Source: Atopobiaceae bacterium (GTDB lineage: Bacteria; Actinomycetota; Coriobacteriia; Coriobacteriales; Atopobiaceae). Taken from it: 64,000 nucleotides of DNA. Made by a program: the position numbers and the translations under genes. The stretch spans positions 1,946,902 to 2,010,901 of the forward strand of contig JAKVOB010000001.1 in NCBI GenBank assembly GCA_022483015.1, in the 5' to 3' direction. This document shows positions 52,156 to 58,595 of the stretch, one piece after another; the stretch's first letter is position 1, and each line of letters starts with the position of its first letter. The notes beneath the pieces are model-generated. The model was given only the letters and a program-made list of their open reading frames with translations, ran no database searches and was not told where the DNA came from.

Positions 52156-52250
52156 GGCGTCAGGGGTGGGGGTGACACGGTGTCACCCCTTTCGGCCATA
52201 GGGGGTGACACGGTGTCAGGGGGGTGACACGGTGTCATGACATCCTGTCA
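52150..52250. repeat. Five 13-bp palindromic iterons (candidate replication origin/operator)
   Basis: TGACACGGTGTCA and variants at 52150-52162, 52173-52185, 52206-52218, 52225-52237 and 52238-52250. Three are perfect copies; the first reads TGACATGGCGTCA and the last TGACATCCTGTCA. Each has six-base arms around one base, and G runs separate them. They lie between a replication-initiator-like HTH gene and a dnaC-type gene. Confidence 0.8.
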
Positions 52251-52580
52251 CCCCCACTGGCCTCCATGGAGAATCGCCGAGATCACTTCCCTGTTCACGC
52301 GATACTCCCTGGTGCTGCAGCCTGTCTGATGTCGCCTCATCCCAATGTCGTCGATGAGTCCGGACGTACATAGCCTTGCGAACGACCTTGCAACCTGCCG
52401 ACTGCTGATTCCGAGGAAGTCGGCACATCTCCCCCTGCTCTCGTAGTAGCTGCCGTCGGGGTCGGTGCAGAAGCTCAGCACCCTTGCGTAGACGAGGAGA
52501 TCCACTCCCCAGAGGCCAAGCTCGTGCGTCATGAAGCGGTAGATGGTCACGTACTCGTCGGGCCTCTCGCTAGCAGCCAT
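52248..52580 (-). CDS. Winged-helix DNA-binding protein, candidate replication initiator
   Basis: 110 residues. FMTHELGLWGVDLLVYARVLSFCTDPDG, then RGRCADFLGISSRQVARSFARLCTSGLIDD, is a helix-turn-helix with a wing as in RepA_N/DnaD-like initiators. It has no recombinase or ligand domain. It lies just before the iterons and dnaC, a standard plasmid replication arrangement, so it may bind the iterons. It overlaps the upstream MerR-like gene by 11 bases. Confidence 0.65.
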   Translation of the reverse strand: MAASERPDEYVTIYRFMTHELGLWGVDLLVYARVLSFCTDPDGSYYESRGRCADFLGISSRQVARSFARLCTSGLIDDIGMRRHQTGCSTREYRVNREVISAILHGGQWG

Positions 52581-52854
52581 CCCCGGCCCCCGGCCTCATG
52601 GCCCTCTGGTCCCTCCAGAGCACCGTGTGCCTGTCGAGCCATGCCACCAGGTCCTCGCGGTAGATGAATCCGTTCCTCCTCTGACCCTCGAAGCAGCGGA
52701 ACGGCATCGGGTCGTCGGCCTGGTCTGCGAGCTCCCTTATTCGCGTGACGTGGACGTGGAGCAGGCGCGACACCTCCTCGATGGTGTAGTACTCCTTGAT
52801 GTTCACGCCCCAGGAACCGAGCGTCGTGCATCCGTCCGCGCGCGTTTCAGCCAT
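52570..52854 (-). CDS. MerR/excisionase-like DNA-binding protein
   Basis: 94 residues. IKEYYTIEEVSRLLHVHVTRIRELAD is a winged helix-turn-helix of the AlpA/excisionase kind, followed by FIYREDLVAWLDRH, the usual wing. It is short and single-domain. It is the first gene of the replication module and overlaps the next gene. It could regulate the module or assist excision. Confidence 0.65.
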   Translation of the reverse strand: MAETRADGCTTLGSWGVNIKEYYTIEEVSRLLHVHVTRIRELADQADDPMPFRCFEGQRRNGFIYREDLVAWLDRHTVLWRDQRAMRPGAGDGC

Positions 52855-53029
52855 GACCGATCATCTCCAATCGGAGGGGTGGACGGCCGGCACGTAGGCG
52901 CAGCTAATCCCATGGGCCAGTGGATAGGGTGTCTCAGCCTCGTTTGCCAGCCATGGGTCCCTTGACGTTAACGCATGGCAAGGGCACTTATCCATGCCTC
53001 GCAGGGCACCGCGCCCTGGAGCGACCTCC

Positions 53030-53269
53030 TCATAACTCCCCATCGTCGCGGACCTCCTCGAGGCCGGCATAACGCATGAGGGCGGCACGGTTGACACGCC
53101 ACTGATAGCCGACCTTCACGCTCCTGATCTTGTTGAGGGCACAGAGCCTCGTTACCGTCCTGGAGGAGACGTTGAGGATGTCCGCCGCCTCCCGTACGTC
53201 AATGAGGTCAGGCCTACGCCCATAGAACGTCCCTCTGTCATGGTGTTGCCCCATATGGTTCGCTGTCAT
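53030..53269 (-). CDS. Excisionase-family DNA-binding protein
   Basis: 79 residues from ATG 53269 (a later ATG at 53254 is possible). DLIDVREAADILNVSSRTVTRLCALNKIRSVKVGYQWRVNRAALMRY is a complete HTH_17/Xis motif. Lying about 360 bases inside attR, it is the best candidate for the directionality factor that works with the integrase at the other end. The 176 bases after it hold no gene. Confidence 0.75.
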   Translation of the reverse strand: MTANHMGQHHDRGTFYGRRPDLIDVREAADILNVSSRTVTRLCALNKIRSVKVGYQWRVNRAALMRYAGLEEVRDDGEL

Positions 53270-53551
53270 GTCCGGTCCCACCTCATGTCGCTGTCGGTTC
53301 GATGCGAGAGGCAGATTAGGACGATGCGGAGGGTGCGAACGGGAAGACATGGGAGGGGACGTCTCTTAGGGTCTCATAGGGACGCGAGTCACGAAACGAC
53401 CATGACCGCAGCCGTGACGCAGATGGCATGCAATGTCCTGCATGGTTCCTACCGTCCCGAATGCCAAGGACGGCATAATCTGCGGGCAGAGACAGCCTCG
53501 TGCATAAGTTACAGCCGATTACCGTTCGCCGATTGGCCGTTTTCGGCTCAT

Positions 53552-53583
53552 TTGGTGCAAGCCGTGGTGCAGGCCTTGGTGCA
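53552..53583. promoter_or_regulatory. Candidate right arm-type integrase sites, 12-bp phased
   Basis: TTGGTGCA at 53552-53559, GTGGTGCA at 53564-53571 and TTGGTGCA at 53576-53583, starting exactly 12 bases apart. The same octamer occurs near attL (23359 and 23383). They lie 49 bases from the core. The rest of the interval 53270-53551 shows no gene. Confidence 0.6.
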
Positions 53584-53623
53584 GAAAAAAAGCAGGTCAG
53601 AGCTGTTAGGCATCTGACCTGCT
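53584..53623 (-). terminator. Rho-independent terminator of tRNA-Val, supplied by the ICE
   Basis: Perfect ten-base stem AGCAGGTCAG (53591-53600) with CTGACCTGCT (53614-53623), followed on the minus strand by T7 (A run at 53584-53590). It is inside the element and replaces the original terminator now at 23163-23193. Confidence 0.85.
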
Positions 53624-53631
53624 GTTTCATG

Positions 53632-53676
53632 TGGTGGGCGTTGCAAGATTTGAACTTGCGACCTCTTCCGTGTCAG
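53632..53676. other. attR of the ICE: 45-bp core within tRNA-Val
   Basis: Identical to attL at 23201-23245. The core runs from the CCA end to the anticodon loop, so the gene is rebuilt on integration and stays functional. Confidence 0.93.
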
Positions 53677-53706
53677 GGAAGCGCTCTCCCCCTGAGCTAA
53701 ACGCCC
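53632..53706 (-). tRNA. tRNA-Val (GAC)
   Basis: Acceptor GGGCGTT/AACGCCC with discriminator A and encoded CCA. Anticodon arm CTTCC-CTGACAC-GGAAG gives GAC. T arm GCAAG-TTCAAAT-CTTGC. It is the ICE integration site: the 5' part is chromosomal and the 3' 45 bases come from the element. Confidence 0.95.
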
Positions 53707-53738
53707 GAATATGTGGTGCCGCTCGCGCAGCGGAGTTG

Positions 53739-53768
53739 ATTGTACGCGAACACGGGGCCTTGGCGCAA
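53739..53768 (-). promoter_or_regulatory. tRNA-Val promoter
   Basis: TTGCGC (53763-53768), 18-base spacer and TACAAT (53739-53744) on the minus strand, 32 bases before the tRNA 5' end. Confidence 0.65.
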
Positions 53769-53851
53769 GGGTCGTGGCCGCCTTTTCGTGGTCTGCTCGC
53801 AATTGCTCGCACAAATGCCAGGCAGACCGCGAGGCCGATCAAAATTAGCCC

Positions 53852-54778
53852 CTACAGCCTCTCGCCTATCACGAGGTTCTGGAAGCGGTCCTCGATGAAC
53901 TGGTCCGAGAAGTGGTCGTCCACATAGACGTCGAAGGCGTTGGCCGGGGGGATCCCGGCGTCGCGTGCGCCCTTCCGCGCGAAGCACACCAGCGTGGCGA
54001 TGACGTCCACCGAGAGGAACACCGTGATGAGGATCACCACGACCATCTGCCCGCGGCGCGTGGGCTTGCCGATGATGAAGAGCAGCTCCGGCATGACGAG
54101 CTTGTACCAGACGAGGCCGATGACGCCCCACATGAGCAGGTAGCGCCAGGCCACCCACTCCGTGATGGAGTCGGGCAGGTACGCATACGTCCAAGACTCG
54201 GCATGGGCGAAGTAGCTCATCCCCATGCCGGCCACCTGTTCCAGGGCCCCTCCTACGCAGGCCGAGATGAGGAACACCTGGATGGGCTTGGACTTCCTGA
54301 AGTACCAGAGTATGAACGTGAGGGTGAGCCCGCCGAACCCGTAGAGCGGCGAGAAGGGCCCCCACACCAGTCCCACGCGCAGGTCGGTGCGGCCGTAGGT
54401 CACGTACATGAAGAACATCTCCACGAACAGCCCCACCACCGAGCAGACCACGAAGATGATGAGGAACTGGTAGAAGCCCGGATGCAAGTGCTCGAGGTAG
54501 TCCTCGCGCTCCTCGGCCCTGATATGGAGGACGGCACGACGCTGCTCGGCCGAGAGGCTCGGACGAGCCTTGGTGCGCATGCCGCCATGGGCGGCCGTCA
54601 TGCGGGAGCGGCCCATCTCGCGAGCCGTCTGCCGCACGTCCTCAGGCATGTGCTCGTTTCCCACGAGGCGGTCGAGGGTCCGCCTGCGGCCGAAGCGCAG
54701 TCCCAGCCTACGGACGAGTGCCGCGATGCCCACCAGGGCCAGCACGAGGGCGAACACGATGACAAGGACGGGAAGCAC
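53852..54778 (-). CDS. PF06541-type membrane protein (putative ABC-transporter type IV)
   Basis: 308 residues with a GTG start; AGGAG lies about eight bases upstream. A first span (VLVIVFALVLALVGIAALV) is followed by a basic cytoplasmic stretch of 100 residues, then about five spans (FYQFLIIFVVCSVVGLFVEMFFMYVTYG, LVWGPFSPLYGFGGLTLTFIL, VFLISACVGGALEQVAGMG, WRYLLMWGVIGLVW, VVVILITVFLSVDVIATLVCF). The VG.F.E...Y....WGPFSPLYGFGG motif is the clear PF06541 signature. Function is unproven. It is the first backbone gene right of the ICE and is likely monocistronic. Confidence 0.8.
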   Translation of the reverse strand: MLPVLVIVFALVLALVGIAALVRRLGLRFGRRRTLDRLVGNEHMPEDVRQTAREMGRSRMTAAHGGMRTKARPSLSAEQRRAVLHIRAEEREDYLEHLHPGFYQFLIIFVVCSVVGLFVEMFFMYVTYGRTDLRVGLVWGPFSPLYGFGGLTLTFILWYFRKSKPIQVFLISACVGGALEQVAGMGMSYFAHAESWTYAYLPDSITEWVAWRYLLMWGVIGLVWYKLVMPELLFIIGKPTRRGQMVVVILITVFLSVDVIATLVCFARKGARDAGIPPANAFDVYVDDHFSDQFIEDRFQNLVIGERL

Positions 54779-54860
54779 CTACGACACTCCTGACCTCGGC
54801 AACACGGGGGTGTGCCGACTGATACACGCCTGACATGTCCATACTAGCGAAAATCGACAC

Positions 54861-54889
54861 TTGCATGAGGCGAGCGGGTCGCGTATAGT
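54861..54889 (+). promoter_or_regulatory. Promoter of the tRNA-Gly/tRNA-Cys unit
   Basis: TTGCAT (54861-54866), 17-base spacer and TATAGT (54884-54889), with the tRNA-Gly 5' end 12 bases on. Confidence 0.75.
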
Positions 54890-54901
54890 AACTCCTCGCA
54901 C

Positions 54902-54977
54902 GCGGGCTTGGCGCAGTTGGTAGCGCGCCACCTTGCCAAGGTGGAGGTCGCGGGTTCGAATCCCGTAGCCCGCTCCA
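54902..54977 (+). tRNA. tRNA-Gly (GCC)
   Basis: Acceptor GCGGGCT/AGCCCGC, discriminator T, encoded CCA. Anticodon arm CCACC-TTGCCAA-GGTGG gives GCC. T arm GCGGG-TTCGAAT-CCCGT. Confidence 0.96.
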
Positions 54978-54985
54978 CGTGTTCT

Positions 54986-55016
54986 TTAAAGGGGTCGAGC
55001 GTGCTCGGCCCCTTAA
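54986..55016 (+). other. Hairpin between the two tRNA genes
   Basis: AAGGGGTCGAGC and GCTCGGCCCCTT pair with one mismatch around a GT loop. No T run follows, so it is more likely a processing signal than a terminator. Confidence 0.45.
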
Positions 55017-55021
55017 GCTAT

Positions 55022-55095
55022 GGCGACGTGGCCAAGTGGTAAGGCATGGGCCTGCAAAGCCCCCACCCCCAGTTCGAATCTGGGCGTCGCCTCCA
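55022..55095 (+). tRNA. tRNA-Cys (GCA)
   Basis: Acceptor GGCGACG/CGTCGCC, discriminator T, encoded CCA. Anticodon arm GGGC-CTGCAAA-GCCC gives GCA. T arm closes around TTCGAAT. Probably in one transcript with tRNA-Gly. Confidence 0.95.
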
Positions 55096-55106
55096 TGCTC
55101 AGGACG

Positions 55107-55144
55107 CAGGGCGGTCATCCTCGGATGGCCGCCCTGCTCGTTTT
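55107..55144 (+). terminator. Rho-independent terminator of the tRNA pair
   Basis: CAGGGCGG/CCGCCCTG (55107-55114, 55129-55136) with inner CATCC/GGATG pairing, followed by CTCGTTTT. Confidence 0.8.
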
Positions 55145-55163
55145 GGAGCCTATCCCCTCCCAC

Positions 55164-55904
55164 TCACACAGAGGGTGCCATGGGGTCGAGCAGCTTGACG
55201 AGACGGACCACGGTGCCCTCCCCCGTCGACTTGGTGCCTATCGTGACGGAGTCCGCGAGCATCCTCATGAGCTTGATCCCACGCCCGCGCTCGAGGCTCT
55301 GCTCGGGCTCCTCGTCCTGCGCGAGCTCGAAGCCCTCGCCGCAATCCGAGACCTCCACGACCACGCGGTCGGGATAAGCCAGGACCACCAGAAGGACGCC
55401 TTCGGCACAGGTGTGGTCGATGGCGTTGCCGAGCGCCTCGCCGCCGGCAAGCGTCATGTCGAAGACGGCATCCTTGCCGAGGGGCAGCCGCGAGAGGAGC
55501 TCGGAGAGTCGGTCGCGCGCCCGGCCGAGCTGCATGGGATTCACGGGAATGACCCGGCGCCAGAGCGGCCTCACGGACGGGTCGAGCACCGGCACGGAAC
55601 GCACATGCCCCCTGCGCAGGACGGGAACGAAGTCCACGAGGCAGGTGACCACGAGGGTGTGATAGACGTCGTCACCCACGCCGCTCAGGCTCAGGAGCCC
55701 TCCCTGGGCACGCATGTCGCGGGCGAGCGTGAAGACCAGCGCCACCCCCATGGAGTCGATGTAGGATACGTCAGCCATGTTGAGGATGACGCGGCGGCAG
55801 CCGACCTCCACGGCCGCCTCGAGCCGCTCCTTGAGGCGCGGGACCGTCGTGACGTCGAGGTCGCCCTCCACGGGGACCAGCAGTATGTCAGACATAGGTT
55901 GCAT
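55164..55904 (-). CDS. STAS-HATPase fusion: anti-sigma antagonist joined to anti-sigma kinase
   Basis: 246 residues; a start nine bases later (MSDILLVPV) is equally possible. Residues about 4-100 form a STAS domain (VEGDLDVTTVPRLKERL, VSYIDSMGVALVF; the Ser of DSMG is the usual phosphosite). About 135-240 form an HATPase_c of the RsbW/SpoIIAB kind (N box GGEALGNAIDH, G1 VVEVSDCGEGFEL, G2 RGRGIKLMRML). Normally these are two proteins: the kinase phosphorylates the antagonist and holds a sigma factor. Fusion in one chain is unusual. The phosphatase gene lies upstream on the same strand, so the two likely act together. Confidence 0.85.
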   Translation of the reverse strand: MQPMSDILLVPVEGDLDVTTVPRLKERLEAAVEVGCRRVILNMADVSYIDSMGVALVFTLARDMRAQGGLLSLSGVGDDVYHTLVVTCLVDFVPVLRRGHVRSVPVLDPSVRPLWRRVIPVNPMQLGRARDRLSELLSRLPLGKDAVFDMTLAGGEALGNAIDHTCAEGVLLVVLAYPDRVVVEVSDCGEGFELAQDEEPEQSLERGRGIKLMRMLADSVTIGTKSTGEGTVVRLVKLLDPMAPSV

Positions 55905-56084
55905 GCCCTAGTTTTTCCCAAAGATGCGAAGGGCTAACGCCGCGGTCGGGCCAGATGCCCATGAGAGGCACGGACCTCACGCCCGCCGATGTCCGCCCTC
56001 GTGGCGTCACGGCCTTGTGAGCCGCGTGGCGCCGATGGGCGAGCCCACGGCAGAACCAGGCCCCCGAGGCCGGGAGAGCGGCTC

Positions 56085-58283
56085 TCAGTCGCTCACAGGA
56101 CCAAGCTCGTCGAAGCGGAGCGACATCATCGCCACGTCATCGTCCAGGTGACGGTCGGTGAAGGTGTCGAGCGTCTGGAGTAGGCGGTCGAGAAGCCCAT
56201 CCGTCCCTCTCTGCGTCTCGCGCATGAGCGCCTCAGAGAGGCCGTCCTCACCGAAGAAGTCACCCTTGGGCCCCCTGGCCTCGGTGACGCCGTCGGTATA
56301 GAGCAGGAGCAGGTCGCCGCGCTCCAGCGAGATGACGCCGTCGCGATAGGTCATCTCGCGGAAGGCGCCCACCACGCCCGACTGGACGTCGAGCGTCTGC
56401 AGCTCGTGGGTCGAGGCGCGGAGCAACATGGCGGGGGGATGCCCTGCCGAGCAGTACGTGAGCGTCGCGGCCTCGAGGTCCACGAGGCCCACGAAGAGCG
56501 TCGCGAACGTCTCGAGTCGGGAGAAGCCGAGCAGGAAGTCGTTGAGGGAGCGCACCATGTGGGCCGGCGGCAGGCCCTCCCAGGCATAGGCGCCCAGCGC
56601 CGTCTTCACGGCCGCAGAGACGCTCGCCGCCTCCACACCCTTGCCCGACACGTCGCCGAGGATGACGCAGGCCCTCCGGTCGGGAAGGCGGATGAGGTCG
56701 TAGAAGTCACCACCCACAAACGCGGCCGCCGTCGCCGACGAGTAGAGGGCGCGCGCCATGACGCCGTCGACCTTCTGGAGCTCGTTGCGCATGCCGGACT
56801 GCAGCGCCTGCGAGATGCGCGTGTCCTGGGTGCGGGCCTCGGCACCGGCCACGGCCTGGCGGATGTCATCGGCGACGCGGTGGAGGAAGTCGAGGTCCAC
56901 GTCCTCGAACGGCTCCGAGCCCGACTCCCTGAGCAGCAGCACGCACCGGCGCGTGCCCGAGATGCGCCCCATGTCGAGGAGGGCGCCCAGGCACGGGGCA
57001 TCCTGGCGCGCGAGCCAGCATGACAGGTCGGAGCCCGCCGATATGGCAAGGACCGCCACCCCGTCCTCAGAGAAGCCCTCCTCCAGGGCATCGAGGTCGA
57101 ACGGGAGCTCGACGCTGTCCCTGCCAGGGAGGTCGACCATGGCCGTCCGTTGCGCCTCGTTGACGCGGACCACCGCGAGCACGGCCGAGAGCTCCTCGCA
57201 GAGCCGGTCGAAGGCGTCCGTGATGGCCCCTTCGTCCAGGCCGGCACTGCCCACGAACGTCTCTCGGAGCTCCCCGGCCAGGGTGTCGAGCCGCGCGGCA
57301 CGGCGGGACCGGAGTTGCGAGAAGGCCGCCATGAGCTCGACGGAGAGATACTGCGCGACGGCATCGAGGAGACGCCCGTCCTCCTTGTGCATGGCGCGCC
57401 CGTCGGACCAGCCCACCTCGATGATGGCGATCACATGCCCGCCGAACCACACCGGCACGCAGAGGAAGCCCCTGAAGGGTGGGAGGAGGTTGGCCGAGAT
57501 GCGGTGGACCTCGTGCGTCTCGTCGTCGATGACCTCGCGACGCGTGACGTGCCCGCCCCGGAGCTCCTTGGTGGTGGGGGGCGCCAGGCGGAGCCTGAGC
57601 GTATGGCCCACGCGGGTGGCGAGGGTCTCGACCGTCTCGCCATAGGCCATGAACTGGGGCACACGCTTGTCCGCCAGCGAGTCGGTGATGCCGCGGAGGC
57701 GGAACCCGTCCTGCTCGGCGAGGTAGATGATGGCCCCCTCCGCCTCCATGGTGTCGCGGAGCTCCTCGAGGACGCGCCCGAAGAGGTGGCCGACGTCGCG
57801 CGAGTCGAGCGTGCCGAGGACGATCCGCAGGGTGCCGGCGAGGCGGTGGTTCGCCTGCGAGAGCTCGTCGACCAGGCGGGTGTTCTCGCGCTCGACGCGA
57901 TTCTCGGGATCGAGCTCGTCCATGACCAGGAGGTAGGTCTCGCCAGGGCCCGACACGCGGTCGCACCGGACCATGACGGGGCAGCCTCGGCCGCCCGGCC
58001 GCTTGAGGCGGCAGCGGCTCGCGAGCCCGTCGCGCGAGAAGGGCCAGCCGGAGGCGTCGTCCTGGCCGGTACCGGACTCGAGGAGGTCTGACACCACCGA
58101 ACCCTCGATGTCCTTGCAGGGGCTCCCCACGAGACGGGCGGCCTCGCCGTTGGCGAGCAGGATCAGCCCGTCGCCGTCGAGGAACAGGATGCAGTCGCAG
58201 GTGAGGTCGAGAAGCGCCGCGAGCGCCCCAGAGACGGTGCGCTCGCCGATGCGACCGACGCGCTTGGAGCCAGCAGCTGCCAC
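56085..58283 (-). CDS. PAS-GAF-PP2C (SpoIIE/RsbU-type) serine phosphatase
   Basis: 732 residues from GTG 58283, chosen because GGAGGGG lies four bases upstream and the longer frame runs into the tRNA-Leu terminator. A PAS domain (CDCILFLDGDGLILLANGEAARLVG) is followed by a coil, a GAF domain (about residues 165-315) with VCVPVWFGGHVIAIIEVGW-type FLCVPVWFGG, a second GAF-like part, and a SpoIIE PP2C with metal-binding Asp in FVGGDFYDL and ILGDVSGKGVEA, YTDGVTEA, and DDDVAMM near the end. It should dephosphorylate the STAS antagonist, linking a small-molecule signal to a stress sigma factor. That sigma factor is not in this window. Confidence 0.9.
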   Translation of the reverse strand: MAAAGSKRVGRIGERTVSGALAALLDLTCDCILFLDGDGLILLANGEAARLVGSPCKDIEGSVVSDLLESGTGQDDASGWPFSRDGLASRCRLKRPGGRGCPVMVRCDRVSGPGETYLLVMDELDPENRVERENTRLVDELSQANHRLAGTLRIVLGTLDSRDVGHLFGRVLEELRDTMEAEGAIIYLAEQDGFRLRGITDSLADKRVPQFMAYGETVETLATRVGHTLRLRLAPPTTKELRGGHVTRREVIDDETHEVHRISANLLPPFRGFLCVPVWFGGHVIAIIEVGWSDGRAMHKEDGRLLDAVAQYLSVELMAAFSQLRSRRAARLDTLAGELRETFVGSAGLDEGAITDAFDRLCEELSAVLAVVRVNEAQRTAMVDLPGRDSVELPFDLDALEEGFSEDGVAVLAISAGSDLSCWLARQDAPCLGALLDMGRISGTRRCVLLLRESGSEPFEDVDLDFLHRVADDIRQAVAGAEARTQDTRISQALQSGMRNELQKVDGVMARALYSSATAAAFVGGDFYDLIRLPDRRACVILGDVSGKGVEAASVSAAVKTALGAYAWEGLPPAHMVRSLNDFLLGFSRLETFATLFVGLVDLEAATLTYCSAGHPPAMLLRASTHELQTLDVQSGVVGAFREMTYRDGVISLERGDLLLLYTDGVTEARGPKGDFFGEDGLSEALMRETQRGTDGLLDRLLQTLDTFTDRHLDDDVAMMSLRFDELGPVSD

Positions 58284-58338
58284 GACGCCCCCTCCGCGAG
58301 GGCCGGCGGCAGGAGATGACACACGGCCCCTAGATACG

Positions 58339-58360
58339 AAAACGGCCCCGAAGGGCCGTT
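58339..58360 (-). terminator. tRNA-Leu terminator
   Basis: AACGGCCC/GGGCCGTT stem (58341-58348, 58353-58360) with a TTTTCG tail on the minus strand. It separates the tRNA from the phosphatase gene. Confidence 0.85.
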
Positions 58361-58369
58361 GCGCTTGCA

Positions 58370-58460
58370 TGGTGTCGGAGGCGGGACTTGAACCCGCACG
58401 ACCTTTTAGTCAGTCACTAGCACCTCAAGCTAGCGCGTCTGCCAATTCCGCCACTCCGAC
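58370..58460 (-). tRNA. tRNA-Leu (GAG)
   Basis: Class II tRNA with a long variable arm. Acceptor GTCGGAG/CTCCGAC, discriminator A, CCA encoded. Anticodon arm CTAGC-TTGAGGT-GCTAG gives GAG. T arm GCGGG-TTCAAGT-CCCGC. Confidence 0.96.
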
Positions 58461-58480
58461 ATGCGTTTGAAGCAAGGAGA

Positions 58481-58508
58481 ATCGTACCACAACGTGTGCG
58501 CCTGCCAA
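58481..58508 (-). promoter_or_regulatory. tRNA-Leu promoter
   Basis: TTGGCA (58503-58508), 16-base spacer and TACGAT (58481-58486) on the minus strand, 20 bases before the tRNA 5' end. Confidence 0.6.
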
Positions 58509-58595
58509 GTGGCGAGGGGATTTTTCTTGGCAGCCCCGCGGAAAGGGCCACGGGCAGCCCGCCACCAGCAGGCATAGCCCCAGCGTACGAGGCTG

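Noticed and set aside
52861-53097. Small minus-strand frame upstream of the MerR-like gene
   Set aside because: No ribosome site or domain, and it overlaps the end of the excisionase gene.
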